This document shows positions 8,391 through 17,479 of a stretch of DNA of 64,000 nt, one piece after another. This stretch comes from Fodinibacter sp963834965 (GTDB taxonomy: Bacteria; Actinomycetota; Actinomycetes; Actinomycetales; Dermatophilaceae), in the NCBI GenBank assembly GCA_963834965.1, contig CAWIEI010000016.1, positions 47,020 to 111,019 on the forward strand, in the 5' to 3' direction. A program made the translations under genes and the position numbers. Numbering within the stretch: the first letter of the stretch is position 1; every line of letters begins with the position of its first letter. The notes below the pieces were generated by a model. The model was given only the letters and a program-made list of their open reading frames with translations. It was not told the origin of the DNA and did not search any database.

Positions 8391-10031
8391 ATGAGCGACG
8401 CCCCCACCCCCGGCATGCCCGGGTCGTACTCGGATGCCGGCGCCTCGGTCTCCTCGACCGCCACCCCCACCGCCGACGCGCGGCCGGGGCTCGAGCCCGT
8501 GACCGTCGGCACCGGCCCGCTCACCATCGACGAGGTGGTGCGGGTCGCCCGCCACGGCGCCCCGGTCGTGCTGGCCCAGGACTCCCTCGCCGAGGTACGC
8601 CGCACCCGCGAAGTGATCCGCGGGCTCGCCGACGACACCGAGCCCCACTACGGCGTCTCCACCGGCTTCGGCGCCCTGGCCACGCGGCACATCCCCGTCG
8701 AGAAGCGCCACGCGCTCCAGCGCTCGCTGGTCCGCTCGCACGCCGCCGGCTCCGGTCCCGAGGTCGAGCGCGAGGTCGTGCGGGCCCTGATGCTGCTGCG
8801 CATCTCCACGCTCGCGACCGGCCGCACCGGCATCCGCGAGGAGACCCTCACCACGTACGTCGCCATGCTCAACGCCGGCATCGCGCCGGTGGTGCACGAG
8901 TACGGCTCGCTCGGTTGCTCCGGCGACCTCGCCCCCCTCTCGCACTGCGCGCTGGCGCTGATGGGCGAGGGTGCGGTGCGCGACGCGAACGGCGAGCGGA
9001 TGCCGTCCGCCGACGCGCTGGCCGCGGCCGGCATCGCGCCCGTCGAGCTCGAGGAGAAGGAGGGCCTGGCGCTCATCAACGGCACCGACGGCATGCTCGG
9101 GATGCTGTGCCTCGCCATCGCCGACCTGCGCGAGCTGCTCGTGGTCGCCGACGTCGCCGCGGCCATGTCGGTCGAGGGGCTGCTCGGTTCCGACGACGTC
9201 TTCGCTGCAGACCTGCACGACCTGCGCCCACAGCCAGGCCAGGCGGTGTCGGCAGCAAACATCCGGATGATGATGGCGCACAGCGAGATTCGTGAGTCGC
9301 ACCGCACGGAGGCGTGCACCCGTGTGCAGGACGCCTACTCGCTGCGTTGTGCGCCGGTGGTCGCCGGTGGCGCCCGCGACACCGTCGACCACGCCGCCCG
9401 GGTAGCCGGCTGGGAGCTCGCCTCGGCCGTCGACAACCCCGTCGTCACGCCCGACGGCCGGGTCGAGAGCAACGGCAACTTCCACGGGGCACCGGTGGCC
9501 TACGTGCTCGACTTCCTCGCGATCGTGGCCGCCGACGTCGCCTCGATCTCCGAGCGCCGCACCGACCGTTTCCTCGACGTCTCGCGCAGCAACGGCCTCC
9601 CCCCGTTCCTCGCTGACGACCCGGGCGTCGACAGCGGCCACATGATCGCGCAGTACACCCAGGCGGCGATCGTCTCGGAGCTGAAGCGGCTGGCGGCCCC
9701 GGCATCCGTCGACTCGATCCCCAGCTCGGCGATGCAGGAGGACCACGTCTCGATGGGCTGGTCGGCCGCCCGCGAGCTGCGCCGTGCCGTCGACGGCCTC
9801 TCGCGCGTGCTGGCGGTCGAGGTGCTCACTGCGGCGCGCGGCATCCAGCTGCGGGCCCCGCTCACCCCGGCGCCCGCGTCGGCCGCGGTCGTGGCCGCCC
9901 TCACCGCCGCCGGGGCCGGCCACCCCGGCCCGGACCGCTGGCTGTCGCCCGAGATCGACACAGCCCACCGACTCGTGCTCGACGGCACGGTGCGCCGCGC
10001 CGCCGAGTCCGAGGCCGGCCCCCTCGGCTGA
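8391..10031 (+). CDS. hutH: Histidine ammonia-lyase
   Basis: Catalyses the first step of histidine degradation, L-histidine to urocanate plus ammonia, in the cytoplasm. From this ATG it is 546 residues, about 35 longer than usual because of a Pro/Thr/Ser-rich N-terminus. Homology proper starts near VTVGTGPLTIDEVV, so a later GTG start is possible; an ATG at 8382 is also in frame. The MIO cofactor motif reads GCSGDLAPL, with Cys176-Ser177-Gly178 in place of the usual Ala-Ser-Gly. Other family features are YGVSTGFG and the region EDHVSMG. It is separated from hutU by a methyltransferase and a glycosyltransferase on the other strand. Confidence 0.95.
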   Translation: MSDAPTPGMPGSYSDAGASVSSTATPTADARPGLEPVTVGTGPLTIDEVVRVARHGAPVVLAQDSLAEVRRTREVIRGLADDTEPHYGVSTGFGALATRHIPVEKRHALQRSLVRSHAAGSGPEVEREVVRALMLLRISTLATGRTGIREETLTTYVAMLNAGIAPVVHEYGSLGCSGDLAPLSHCALALMGEGAVRDANGERMPSADALAAAGIAPVELEEKEGLALINGTDGMLGMLCLAIADLRELLVVADVAAAMSVEGLLGSDDVFAADLHDLRPQPGQAVSAANIRMMMAHSEIRESHRTEACTRVQDAYSLRCAPVVAGGARDTVDHAARVAGWELASAVDNPVVTPDGRVESNGNFHGAPVAYVLDFLAIVAADVASISERRTDRFLDVSRSNGLPPFLADDPGVDSGHMIAQYTQAAIVSELKRLAAPASVDSIPSSAMQEDHVSMGWSAARELRRAVDGLSRVLAVEVLTAARGIQLRAPLTPAPASAAVVAALTAAGAGHPGPDRWLSPEIDTAHRLVLDGTVRRAAESEAGPLG

Positions 10032-10037
10032 GCGGCG

Positions 10038-10757
10038 TCAGGCGCTGCGAGTGGCGCGTACGACCAGGTCGTCGTGGTGGTGTGCCCCCGCCCCTCCGCT
10101 GACGCTGCGGGGGCGGCTCTGCGGGCCGACGACCGTCCAGCCGTCGACCCCCCACAGCGCATCCGCGACCATCGGCGGCGAGAGGAGCAGGTCGGGGTCG
10201 AAGCCGTGCTCGAGCGCCTGCTCACGGTCGACCTCGGCGTGGTGCACGAAGAGCAGCGTGCCGCCGGGCGCCACGAGCGTCGTGAGGCGGGCGACCGGCG
10301 CGTCCTCGAGGTCGAGCGCGGGATAGAAGACCGACACGAGGTCGAACGCGCGCTCCGGGAGGTCGACCTCGACCAGGCCGCCCTGGAGCCAGGTCACGTG
10401 CGCACCCGCTGCCTCGGCGGCGGCGCGGGCGCGGGCCAGGGCCACCCCGGAAGGGTCGAGCGCGGTCACCGCCCAGCCCTGCCCCGCCAGCCACACGGCA
10501 TCCGCACCCTCTCCGCAGCCGACGTCGAGCGCGCGCCCGGGGGTGCTTACCGCGACCTCGACGGTGAGCGCGTGGTTGGGGTTGCCGCTCCACACCCGGT
10601 CGAGCTCTCCATATCGGGCGTCCCAGACGCTCTCGTCGTCGCGCAGCGTGTGCCCGTGCTGCTGCCGCACACCGGGACCGGGCTCGGCGACCTCGGTCGG
10701 CGCAGCGGTGCCGCCGGGGCCGGCTGCACTGGGGTGGTGGGCGTCGGGCGTCGTCAT
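10038..10757 (-). CDS. Class I SAM-dependent methyltransferase
   Basis: 239-residue cytosolic methyltransferase. The SAM-binding motif I is ALDVGCGEGADAVWLA, followed by the acidic strand ALDPSG and a later FDLVSVFY segment. The first 30 residues are low-complexity Pro/Gly/Ala. I start at MTTPDAHH. Its 3' end lies only 6 bases from the hutH stop (convergent). The family is SmtA/TehB-like; the substrate cannot be told from the sequence. Confidence 0.85.
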   Translation of the reverse strand: MTTPDAHHPSAAGPGGTAAPTEVAEPGPGVRQQHGHTLRDDESVWDARYGELDRVWSGNPNHALTVEVAVSTPGRALDVGCGEGADAVWLAGQGWAVTALDPSGVALARARAAAEAAGAHVTWLQGGLVEVDLPERAFDLVSVFYPALDLEDAPVARLTTLVAPGGTLLFVHHAEVDREQALEHGFDPDLLLSPPMVADALWGVDGWTVVGPQSRPRSVSGGAGAHHHDDLVVRATRSA

Positions 10758-10807
10758 GCGGACAGTGTCCCTCGCGGGCGGCGCGGACCGTCGCGGGGAG
10801 GGGCCGG

Positions 10808-12418
10808 TCAGGGAATCGTGGTGGCCCGGGCGGCGGTGACCGCCGAGCAGCTGACCGCGGGGGCGCTGCGCCGCACCGTCCTCAGCCGGAAGAGGTCGTG
10901 GCCCCCGCAGACCCGCCCGGCCCTGACGTAGCGCTGGTGCAGCACCGGGCCGAGCGCCGCCGCGGTGCCGTCGCGCCAGGCGTCGAGCCCCACCCAGGTG
11001 AGGAACCACGTGGGGGCCTGCTGCCCGGCCAGCACGGCCGCGAGCCGCCGCGAGCCAGGGTCACGGGTGCGGGCCGGCAGGCTCCACAGGTACGGGTACG
11101 GCGACGTGAGCCCGGACGCCAGCTGGACGTCGGCCTGCCCACCCCACACGGTGAGCGTGTCACCGGGGGCGGACGCCGCGGCGATCTGGCGGCCCACCAC
11201 GACTGCCGAGGTGGGCCGGCCCGCGGAGGGCCAGGACGTCATCCAGCGCGCGCCACTCACCATGAAGCTCGCCACGATCAGCCCGACGACGGCGGTGGTC
11301 GCCATCCGGGAGCGGCTGGGCCGCGCCGCCGCGCCCGCCGCGCCCGCCGCGCCCGCCGCGCCCGCCGTGGCCGACGTGAGCAGCGCGAGCGCGAGCACCG
11401 CCGCGGGCACCAGCGCGAAGAGGTACGGACGCCAGAAGCTGCCCCCCAGGGCGAGCGAGACGGTGTCGACGAGCAGCACCGTCAGGGTCGCCAGGGTGAG
11501 CACCGGCCGCTCGCGCCAGAGCCGGCGCAGCGACACCAGGAACCAGACGAAGAGCAGGGCCAGCCCGGTGGTGAGCGCCACCACGACCAGGTGCTCGGCG
11601 CGCCGGGCCGGCGCCGCGATCGGCCCGGCGAGCAGCACGGCGAACGCGTCGCCACGGAACCCGTACACCGCGTACCAGAGCGCCGACAGCCGAACGCCCG
11701 CCGCGAGCGCCCAGGCCGCCGTGGCGACGGCCGGCACCAGGGCGGCCGCGAGGAAGGCGCCGCCCAGCCGGGCCAGGTCGCGGCGGGTGAGGGAGCCGCG
11801 CACTGCCTCGCCGCCCAGCACGACCACGGCGAAGACGATGCCGTCGAGGAGGTTCTGCTTGAGCCCGATGGCGCAGCCGGCGAGCAGCCCGGCCGCGGCA
11901 GCGGTGAGGATGCCGCGGGTGCGCAGGCTCCGCAGCACCAGCCAGGCCGACCCCACGAGCAGAGGCAGTGAGAGCACCTCGCCCTTGGCGAAGACGAGGT
12001 CGATCGAGGCGTTGCTCACGAGCGCGGCCGTGCCGAGGGCCGTCAGAGCGGCCGAGCGACCGCCGGCGCTCGCGTCACCGGACCGGGCCACCTCGCGGGC
12101 CAGTGCCGCCGCGGCCAGCACGAGGAGCGCGGTGCCCAGCACTGCCACCCAGCGCAGGGCGTGGGCGCCACCGACCGCACCGGCGAGCCGCACGAGGGCG
12201 ATGAGCGGGGGCGGCCGATCGACCCAGTAGTGCCCGTAGGGGGAGCCGGGCTCGGGCTGCCAGGTGTTCGCCACGAGACTGAAACCGGACTCGTCCGGGC
12301 CGAGCGACCAGCCAGCGGCAGGCACCCGAGCCAGGGCTGCCACGAGCGCGCTGAGGAGCACGACCACCAACCAGGGGGAGGGCAGCCGGCGCCGGGCCAC
12401 CACCGGCTGGGTCGTCAT
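10808..12418 (-). CDS. Polytopic membrane glycosyltransferase-like protein (GT39/GT83 type)
   Basis: 536-residue protein with about ten membrane helices. The first extracytoplasmic loop contains GPDESGF and VDRPPPLIAL, which resemble the catalytic loop region of PMT/ArnT-type transferases that use lipid-linked sugars. Later helices and the C-terminal extracytoplasmic part (GDTLTVWGGQ) fit the same class. The start is the ATG in MTTQPVV. Acceptor and donor are unknown. A run of Ala/Gly around 11331-11367 comes from a 9-bp tandem repeat. Confidence 0.75.
   Translation of the reverse strand: MTTQPVVARRRLPSPWLVVVLLSALVAALARVPAAGWSLGPDESGFSLVANTWQPEPGSPYGHYWVDRPPPLIALVRLAGAVGGAHALRWVAVLGTALLVLAAAALAREVARSGDASAGGRSAALTALGTAALVSNASIDLVFAKGEVLSLPLLVGSAWLVLRSLRTRGILTAAAAGLLAGCAIGLKQNLLDGIVFAVVVLGGEAVRGSLTRRDLARLGGAFLAAALVPAVATAAWALAAGVRLSALWYAVYGFRGDAFAVLLAGPIAAPARRAEHLVVVALTTGLALLFVWFLVSLRRLWRERPVLTLATLTVLLVDTVSLALGGSFWRPYLFALVPAAVLALALLTSATAGAAGAAGAAGAAARPSRSRMATTAVVGLIVASFMVSGARWMTSWPSAGRPTSAVVVGRQIAAASAPGDTLTVWGGQADVQLASGLTSPYPYLWSLPARTRDPGSRRLAAVLAGQQAPTWFLTWVGLDAWRDGTAAALGPVLHQRYVRAGRVCGGHDLFRLRTVRRSAPAVSCSAVTAARATTIP
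11331..11367. repeat. 9-bp tandem repeat inside glycosyltransferase gene
   Basis: About four copies of GCGCCCGCC in a row encode a GAA-type linker in the membrane protein. It is a candidate site for copy-number slippage that would keep the reading frame. Confidence 0.8.
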
Positions 12419-12583
12419 CAGCGCCTCGTTCCACTTCCCGCCGGCGCCGCCAGCGGCCACGGAGCACGTCGTCCCGGTGACGGGCCGTCTCGCATGCCAG
12501 ACGCCATTCGGCTGGCCGGCCTCGACCGGCGGCGTGGTGCAGCCCACAGTAGTCGACACAGACCGACGAACCCTGGAGGATCC

Positions 12584-14239
12584 ATGGACGGCGCCCGCCC
12601 CGTGCGCAGCCCCCGCGGCACCACCCTCACGGCCCGCCAGTGGTCGACCGAGGCCCCGCTGCGGATGCTGATGAACAACCTCGACCCCGAGGTGGCCGAG
12701 CGCCCCGACGACCTCGTCGTCTACGGCGGCACCGGCCGGGCCGCGCGCGACTGGAAGTCGTTCGACGCCATGGTGCGCACGCTCACGACGCTCAAGGCCG
12801 ACGAGACGATGCTCGTGCAGAGCGGCCGCCCGGTGGGCGTCATGCAGACCCACGAGTGGGCGCCGCGCGTGCTCATCGCCAACTCCAACCTCGTCGGTGA
12901 CTGGGCCACCTGGCCCGAGTTCCGCCGGCTCGAGCACCTCGGGCTGACGATGTACGGCCAGATGACAGCCGGCTCGTGGATCTACATCGGCACCCAGGGC
13001 ATCGTGCAGGGCACCTACGAGACCTTCGCTGCGGTGGGGGAGAAGCGCTTCGGCGGCACCCTGGCCGGCACCCTCACCCTCACCGGCGGCTGCGGCGGGA
13101 TGGGTGGCGCCCAGCCGCTCGCGGTCACGATGAACGAGGGCGTCTGCCTCATCGTCGATGTCGACCCGGCCCGGCTGCACCGCCGCGTCGAGCACCGCTA
13201 CCTCGACGAGGTGGCCGTCGACCTCGACTCCGCCATCGAGATCGCGCTGAAGGCCAAGGCCGAGCGCCGCGCCTGGTCGGTCGGCGTGGCCGGCAACGCC
13301 GCCGAGGTGTTCCCCGAGCTGCTGCGACGCGGCGTCCCCATCGACATCGTCACCGACCAGACCAGCGCCCACGACCCGCTGAGCTACCTGCCCGAGGGCA
13401 TCTCGGTCGAGGACTGGGCCGAGTACGCCGAGAAGAAGCCCGAGGAGTTCACCGACCGGGCCAGGGCCTCGATGGCCAAGCACGTGCAGGCGATGGTCGA
13501 CTTCATGGATGCCGGCGCCGAGGTGTTCGACTACGGCAACTCGATCCGCGACGAGGCGCGCCAGGGTGGCTGCGAGCGGGCGTTCGACTTCCCGGGGTTC
13601 GTGCCGGCCTACATCCGCCCGCTGTTCTGCGAGGGCAAGGGCCCGTTCCGCTGGGCCGCGCTCTCCGGTGACCCGAAGGACATCGCTGCCACCGACCGCG
13701 CCGTGCTCGACCTCTTCCCCGACAACGACAAGCTGCACAAGTGGATCCGGGGCGCCCAGGAGCGGATCGCCTTCCAGGGGCTGCCGGCCCGGATCTGCTG
13801 GCTCGGCCAGGGCGAGCGCGACAAGGCCGGCCTGGCGTTCAACGAGCTCGTGCGCACCGGTGCGGTGCAGGCGCCGATCGTGATCGGCCGCGACCACCTC
13901 GACACCGGGTCGGTCGCCAGCCCCTACCGCGAGACCGAGTCGATGCTCGACGGGTCCGACGCGATCGCCGACTGGCCGCTGCTCAACGCGCTGGTCAACA
14001 CGGCATCCGGCGCCTCGTGGGTGTCGATCCACCACGGCGGCGGGGTCGGCATCGGCCGCTCGCTGCACGCCGGGCAGGTCTCGCTGGCCGACGGCACCGA
14101 CCTGGCGGCCGAGAAGCTGCACCGGGTGCTCACCAATGACCCCGCGATGGGCGTCATCCGGCACGTGGATGCCGGCTACGAGATCGCCGAGCGCACGGCG
14201 GCCGAGCAGGGCGTCCGCATCCCGATGCGCGAGGCCTGA
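12584..14239 (+). CDS. hutU: Urocanate hydratase
   Basis: Second step of histidine breakdown: urocanate plus water to 4-imidazolone-5-propanoate, using tightly bound NAD+. The 551 residues match the family length. The Gly-rich NAD loop TGGCGGMGGA is at residues 167-176. Conserved stretches include YGGTGRAARDW near the start and HHGGGVGIGRSLHAG near the end. The ribosome site GGAGGA lies 3 bases upstream of the ATG. It begins the downstream hut group but is followed by a large palindrome and a reverse-strand editing gene, so it may be transcribed separately from the M20-hutF-hutI operon. Confidence 0.97.
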   Translation: MDGARPVRSPRGTTLTARQWSTEAPLRMLMNNLDPEVAERPDDLVVYGGTGRAARDWKSFDAMVRTLTTLKADETMLVQSGRPVGVMQTHEWAPRVLIANSNLVGDWATWPEFRRLEHLGLTMYGQMTAGSWIYIGTQGIVQGTYETFAAVGEKRFGGTLAGTLTLTGGCGGMGGAQPLAVTMNEGVCLIVDVDPARLHRRVEHRYLDEVAVDLDSAIEIALKAKAERRAWSVGVAGNAAEVFPELLRRGVPIDIVTDQTSAHDPLSYLPEGISVEDWAEYAEKKPEEFTDRARASMAKHVQAMVDFMDAGAEVFDYGNSIRDEARQGGCERAFDFPGFVPAYIRPLFCEGKGPFRWAALSGDPKDIAATDRAVLDLFPDNDKLHKWIRGAQERIAFQGLPARICWLGQGERDKAGLAFNELVRTGAVQAPIVIGRDHLDTGSVASPYRETESMLDGSDAIADWPLLNALVNTASGASWVSIHHGGGVGIGRSLHAGQVSLADGTDLAAEKLHRVLTNDPAMGVIRHVDAGYEIAERTAAEQGVRIPMREA

Positions 14240-14250
14240 CCCCCAACCCC

Positions 14251-14326
14251 CCGACTTCGTGCGGTTTACACACGGTTCTTACACGTCTGGACGTGTAAGA
14301 ACCGTGTGCAAGTCGCACGAAGTCGG
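14251..14326. repeat. Long palindrome, CCGACTTC family, after hutU
   Basis: The two arms (about 37 bp) match except for a five-base patch. They run from CCGACTTCGTGCG at the left to CGCACGAAGTCGG at the right, with a three-base loop at TGG. It starts 11 bases after the hutU stop, between convergent genes, and could terminate both transcripts. Confidence 0.9.
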
Positions 14327-14344
14327 ATGAGGGGTGGGGCGGGT

Positions 14345-14818
14345 CTAGGCGGGGTCGGTGACGTCGACGGCGTCGGCGCCGAGCACCCGCACCACGTCGT
14401 CGGCGGCCACCGTCGCGGCCACCCCGTGCGCCCCCGCTCCCATCGACACCGTGCGCCCGGTCATCGTCGCGTCGGCGACGACCGGCCACGCCGTGCTCGA
14501 CCCGAACGGCGTGATCGTGCCCCGCTCGTAGCCGGTGACCTGCAGCGCGGTGGCGGCGTCGGGCATCGAGACCCGGTTGACGCCGAGGTGGGCGCGCAGC
14601 TTGGGCCACGAGATCTCGCGGTCGCCGGGCACCAGCACGAACAGGAAGTCGTCGTCGGCCCGCCGCACCACCAGGGTCTTGACGATGTCGCGGGGCTCGA
14701 CCCCGCGGGCCGTCGCCGCCTCCGCGAGGGACCCCACCCGCCCGTGCCGGGTGAGCGTGAAGTCGATGCCGGATGCCGTCAGCGCGCCCGAAGCGCGCTC
14801 CTCACCACTCGCGGTCAT
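14345..14818 (-). CDS. YbaK/EbsC aminoacyl-tRNA deacylase domain protein
   Basis: 157-residue stand-alone editing domain that hydrolyses mischarged tRNA (typically Cys-tRNA-Pro or Ala-tRNA-Pro). Family features are the early helix with ARGVEPRDIVKTLVVR, the strand LFVLVPGDREI and the loop GYERGTITPFG. I start at MTASGEE; the upstream in-frame ATG is less likely. Not part of the hut pathway despite its position. Confidence 0.9.
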   Translation of the reverse strand: MTASGEERASGALTASGIDFTLTRHGRVGSLAEAATARGVEPRDIVKTLVVRRADDDFLFVLVPGDREISWPKLRAHLGVNRVSMPDAATALQVTGYERGTITPFGSSTAWPVVADATMTGRTVSMGAGAHGVAATVAADDVVRVLGADAVDVTDPA

Positions 14819-14915
14819 CGCCCCAGCGTAGGGCCGGTGCTGAGAGTCTGGGTGCCGAGACAATCACCCGGTACGTGCGACCCGTCTGCGCCGGTCGACA
14901 GGGTCAAATGGAGCC

Positions 14916-16157
14916 ATGTCCACGACGCCACTGCACGGCGGGGCCGCCGCCGGCTTCCGGCGGATGTGGCACGACCTCGAGGCACTAGGCCAGGACGGCG
15001 ACAGCGGGGGTTACCACCGGTTGGCCTGGACCCGCGAGGATTCCGACCTGCGCGAATGGTTCGCGGGCGAGTGCGCCGACCGGGGGCTCGATCTCACCAC
15101 CGACCGGATGGGCAACCAGTGGGCCTGGTGGGGCGACCCGGATGCCGCGGTGGCCGCCGGCAACCCCGGCGTCGTCATCGGCTCGCACCTCGACTCGGTG
15201 CCCAACGGCGGGGCCTTCGACGGCCCGCTCGGGGTCGTCGGTGCCCTCGCGGCGGTCGACCAGCTGCGGCACGACGGCTTCGCACCGGCCCGCCCGGTGG
15301 GGGTGGTCAACTTCGCCGACGAGGAGGGCGCCCGGTTCGGTGTCGCCTGCGCGGGGTCGCGGGTCATCACCGGCGCGCTCGGGGCCGACCGTGCCCGCGG
15401 CCTCACCGACAACGACGGCGTCACCATGGCCGAGGCCATGCGACGCGCCGGCCGCGACCCTGCCACGCTGGGCCGCGACGACGAGACGCTCGCCCGGATC
15501 GGGGCGTTCGTCGAGCTGCACGTCGAGCAGGGCCGACACCTCGTCGAGCTGGGCGCCTCGGTCGGCGTCGGCAGCGACATCTGGCCGCACGGCCGCTGGC
15601 GTGTCGACGTGCCCGGCGAGGCCAACCACGCCGGCACCACGGCGCTCGCCGAGCGCGAGGACGCCATGCTCGGCCTGGCCGCCACGGTCATCGCGGCCCG
15701 CCGGGCCGCCGAGGAGCACGGCTGCGTCGCCACCGTCGGCAAGGTGCACGTCGTGCCCAACGGGGTCAACGCCATCGCGAGCTGTGCCACCGGCTGGCTC
15801 GACGCCCGCGGTTCCGACGCGGATGCCGTGCTGCGCGTGGTGGCCGAGGTGCGTGAGGTGCTGGCCGACTTCGACGGCCTGGTCACCCAGGAGTCCTGGA
15901 CCCCCACCACCGACTTCGACGCTGCGCTCGTGCGCCGGATGGCGACCCGGCTGGGCGGGCTTCCAGTCATCGGCACCGGTGCGGGCCACGACGCCGGCAT
16001 CCTGGCCAACGACGGCATCCGCAGTGCGATGCTGTTCGTGCGCAACCCGACCGGGGTGTCGCACTCGCCCGACGAGTGGGCCTCGGCCGACGACTGCCTC
16101 GACGGCATCGCCGCCCTCGCCGACGTCGTCACCGATCTCGCAGGGGCTGGTGCATGA
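14916..16157 (+). CDS. M20 family amidohydrolase of the hut operon (AllC-like)
   Basis: 413-residue zinc hydrolase related to allantoate amidohydrolase and N-carbamoyl-amino-acid hydrolases. Metal and catalytic motifs are GSHLDSVPNGGAFDGPLG, ADEEGARFG and the late GAGHDAG with LFVRNPTGVSHSPDE. It overlaps hutF by four bases (ATGA). hutG is absent from this window, so I infer that this enzyme releases glutamate from N-formylglutamate, the product of HutF. A similar hutU-AllC-hutF-hutI order is, as I recall, found in Streptomyces. Confidence 0.85.
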   Translation: MSTTPLHGGAAAGFRRMWHDLEALGQDGDSGGYHRLAWTREDSDLREWFAGECADRGLDLTTDRMGNQWAWWGDPDAAVAAGNPGVVIGSHLDSVPNGGAFDGPLGVVGALAAVDQLRHDGFAPARPVGVVNFADEEGARFGVACAGSRVITGALGADRARGLTDNDGVTMAEAMRRAGRDPATLGRDDETLARIGAFVELHVEQGRHLVELGASVGVGSDIWPHGRWRVDVPGEANHAGTTALAEREDAMLGLAATVIAARRAAEEHGCVATVGKVHVVPNGVNAIASCATGWLDARGSDADAVLRVVAEVREVLADFDGLVTQESWTPTTDFDAALVRRMATRLGGLPVIGTGAGHDAGILANDGIRSAMLFVRNPTGVSHSPDEWASADDCLDGIAALADVVTDLAGAGA

Positions 16158-17479
16158 CGACGTTCTGGTGCGAGCACGCAGTGCTCCCCGGGGGTCTGCG
16201 TCACTCGGTGCGGGTCGTCACCGACCGCGGCCGCATCCTCGACGTGCACCCCGATGCGCGGCCCGAGCCCGACGACACCCGGCTGGGCGGTGTCGTGCTA
16301 CCCGGCCTCGCCAACGTGCACAGCCACGCGTTCCACCGGGCCCTGCGCGGGCGCACCCACGACGACGGCGGCAACTTCTGGACCTGGCGCGACGCGATGT
16401 ACGCCGTGACGCACCGCCTCGACCCTGAGACCTACTACGCCCTGGCCAGAGCCGTTTTCGCCGAGATGCTGCTCGCCGGCTACACCACCGTCGGCGAGTT
16501 CCACTACGTGCACCACGCGGCCGGCGGCCGCCGCTACGACGACCCCAACGTCATGGGCAAGGCGCTGATCAGTGCGGCGCGCGAGGTCGGCATCCGGATC
16601 ACGCTGCTCGACACCTGCTACCTGGCCGGAGGGCTGACCGCCGGGGGCCACCTGCCGCTCGACGTGGTGCAGCAGCGCTTCTCCGACGGCGATGTCGAGG
16701 CCTGGGCCGAGCGGTTCACCCGCCTGGCGGACGACGACACGGTGCGGATCGGCGCGGCGGTGCACTCGGTACGCGCCGTGCCGTGCGACGACCTGGCAGT
16801 GGTGGGCGACGTCGCGGCGCAGGACGACCGGCCGCTGCACGTGCACCTCTCGGAGCAGCCCGGTGAGAACCTCGCCTGCGACGGCTTCTACGGCTGCTCG
16901 CCGACCGAGCTGCTCGCGGGTGAGGGGCTGCTCACGCCGCGAACCACGGCGGTGCACGCAACACACCTGTCCGACAACGACATCGAGCTGCTCGGCGCCG
17001 CCCGGGCCACCGCGTGCTTCTGCCCCACCACCGAGCGCGACCTGGCCGACGGCATCGGCCCGGCCCGCCGGCTGCAGGATGCCGGTGTGCAGCTCACGCT
17101 CGGGTCCGACCAGCACGCGGTGATCGACCCGTTCGAGGAGGTGCGCGGCCTCGAGATGCACGAGCGGCTCGAGAGCCTGGAGCGCGGCCGCTTCGCCGGG
17201 TCCGAGCTGCTCGGCATCGCCTCGCTGCACGGCTACCGCGCCCTCGGCTGGGACGACGGCGGGGTCATCGCCAGCGGTCACCTCGCCGACCTGGTGGCGG
17301 TGCGGCTCGACAGCCCGCGCACGGCCGGTTGCGGGCCGGAGGGTGTGCTGTACGCGGCGACCTCGACCGACGTGACGGACGTCGTCGTGGCCGGCGAGCA
17401 GGTGGTGTGCGAGGGCCGGCACCGCGCGGGCGACGTCGGCCGGATGCTCACCGACGCGATCGCCGTGGTGCGGAAGTGA
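16154..17479 (+). CDS. hutF: Formimidoylglutamate deiminase
   Basis: 441-residue amidohydrolase converting N-formimidoyl-glutamate to N-formylglutamate plus ammonia. The metal-binding HxH is in NVHSHAFHRALRG, followed by FHYVHH, HLSEQP and the late Asp in LGSDQHAVIDPFEE. It starts inside the stop of the M20 gene and its own stop overlaps the hutI start by one base (TGATG), so the three genes are one translationally coupled operon. Confidence 0.95.
   Translation: MTTFWCEHAVLPGGLRHSVRVVTDRGRILDVHPDARPEPDDTRLGGVVLPGLANVHSHAFHRALRGRTHDDGGNFWTWRDAMYAVTHRLDPETYYALARAVFAEMLLAGYTTVGEFHYVHHAAGGRRYDDPNVMGKALISAAREVGIRITLLDTCYLAGGLTAGGHLPLDVVQQRFSDGDVEAWAERFTRLADDDTVRIGAAVHSVRAVPCDDLAVVGDVAAQDDRPLHVHLSEQPGENLACDGFYGCSPTELLAGEGLLTPRTTAVHATHLSDNDIELLGAARATACFCPTTERDLADGIGPARRLQDAGVQLTLGSDQHAVIDPFEEVRGLEMHERLESLERGRFAGSELLGIASLHGYRALGWDDGGVIASGHLADLVAVRLDSPRTAGCGPEGVLYAATSTDVTDVVVAGEQVVCEGRHRAGDVGRMLTDAIAVVRK

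Noticed and set aside
6258..9968. Very long minus-strand open frame (1236 codons)
   Set aside because: It is antisense to the ABC exporter and hutH, is full of low-complexity Arg/Gly/His, and has no family features. Such frames arise from the codon bias of GC-rich DNA. The same applies to long antisense frames at 20148-22772, 25788-28085 and 30000-31600.
10808..14164. 1118-codon minus-strand frame joining the glycosyltransferase to sequence antisense to hutU
   Set aside because: Only the part from 12418 downward has membrane-protein character; the rest is a shadow of hutU.
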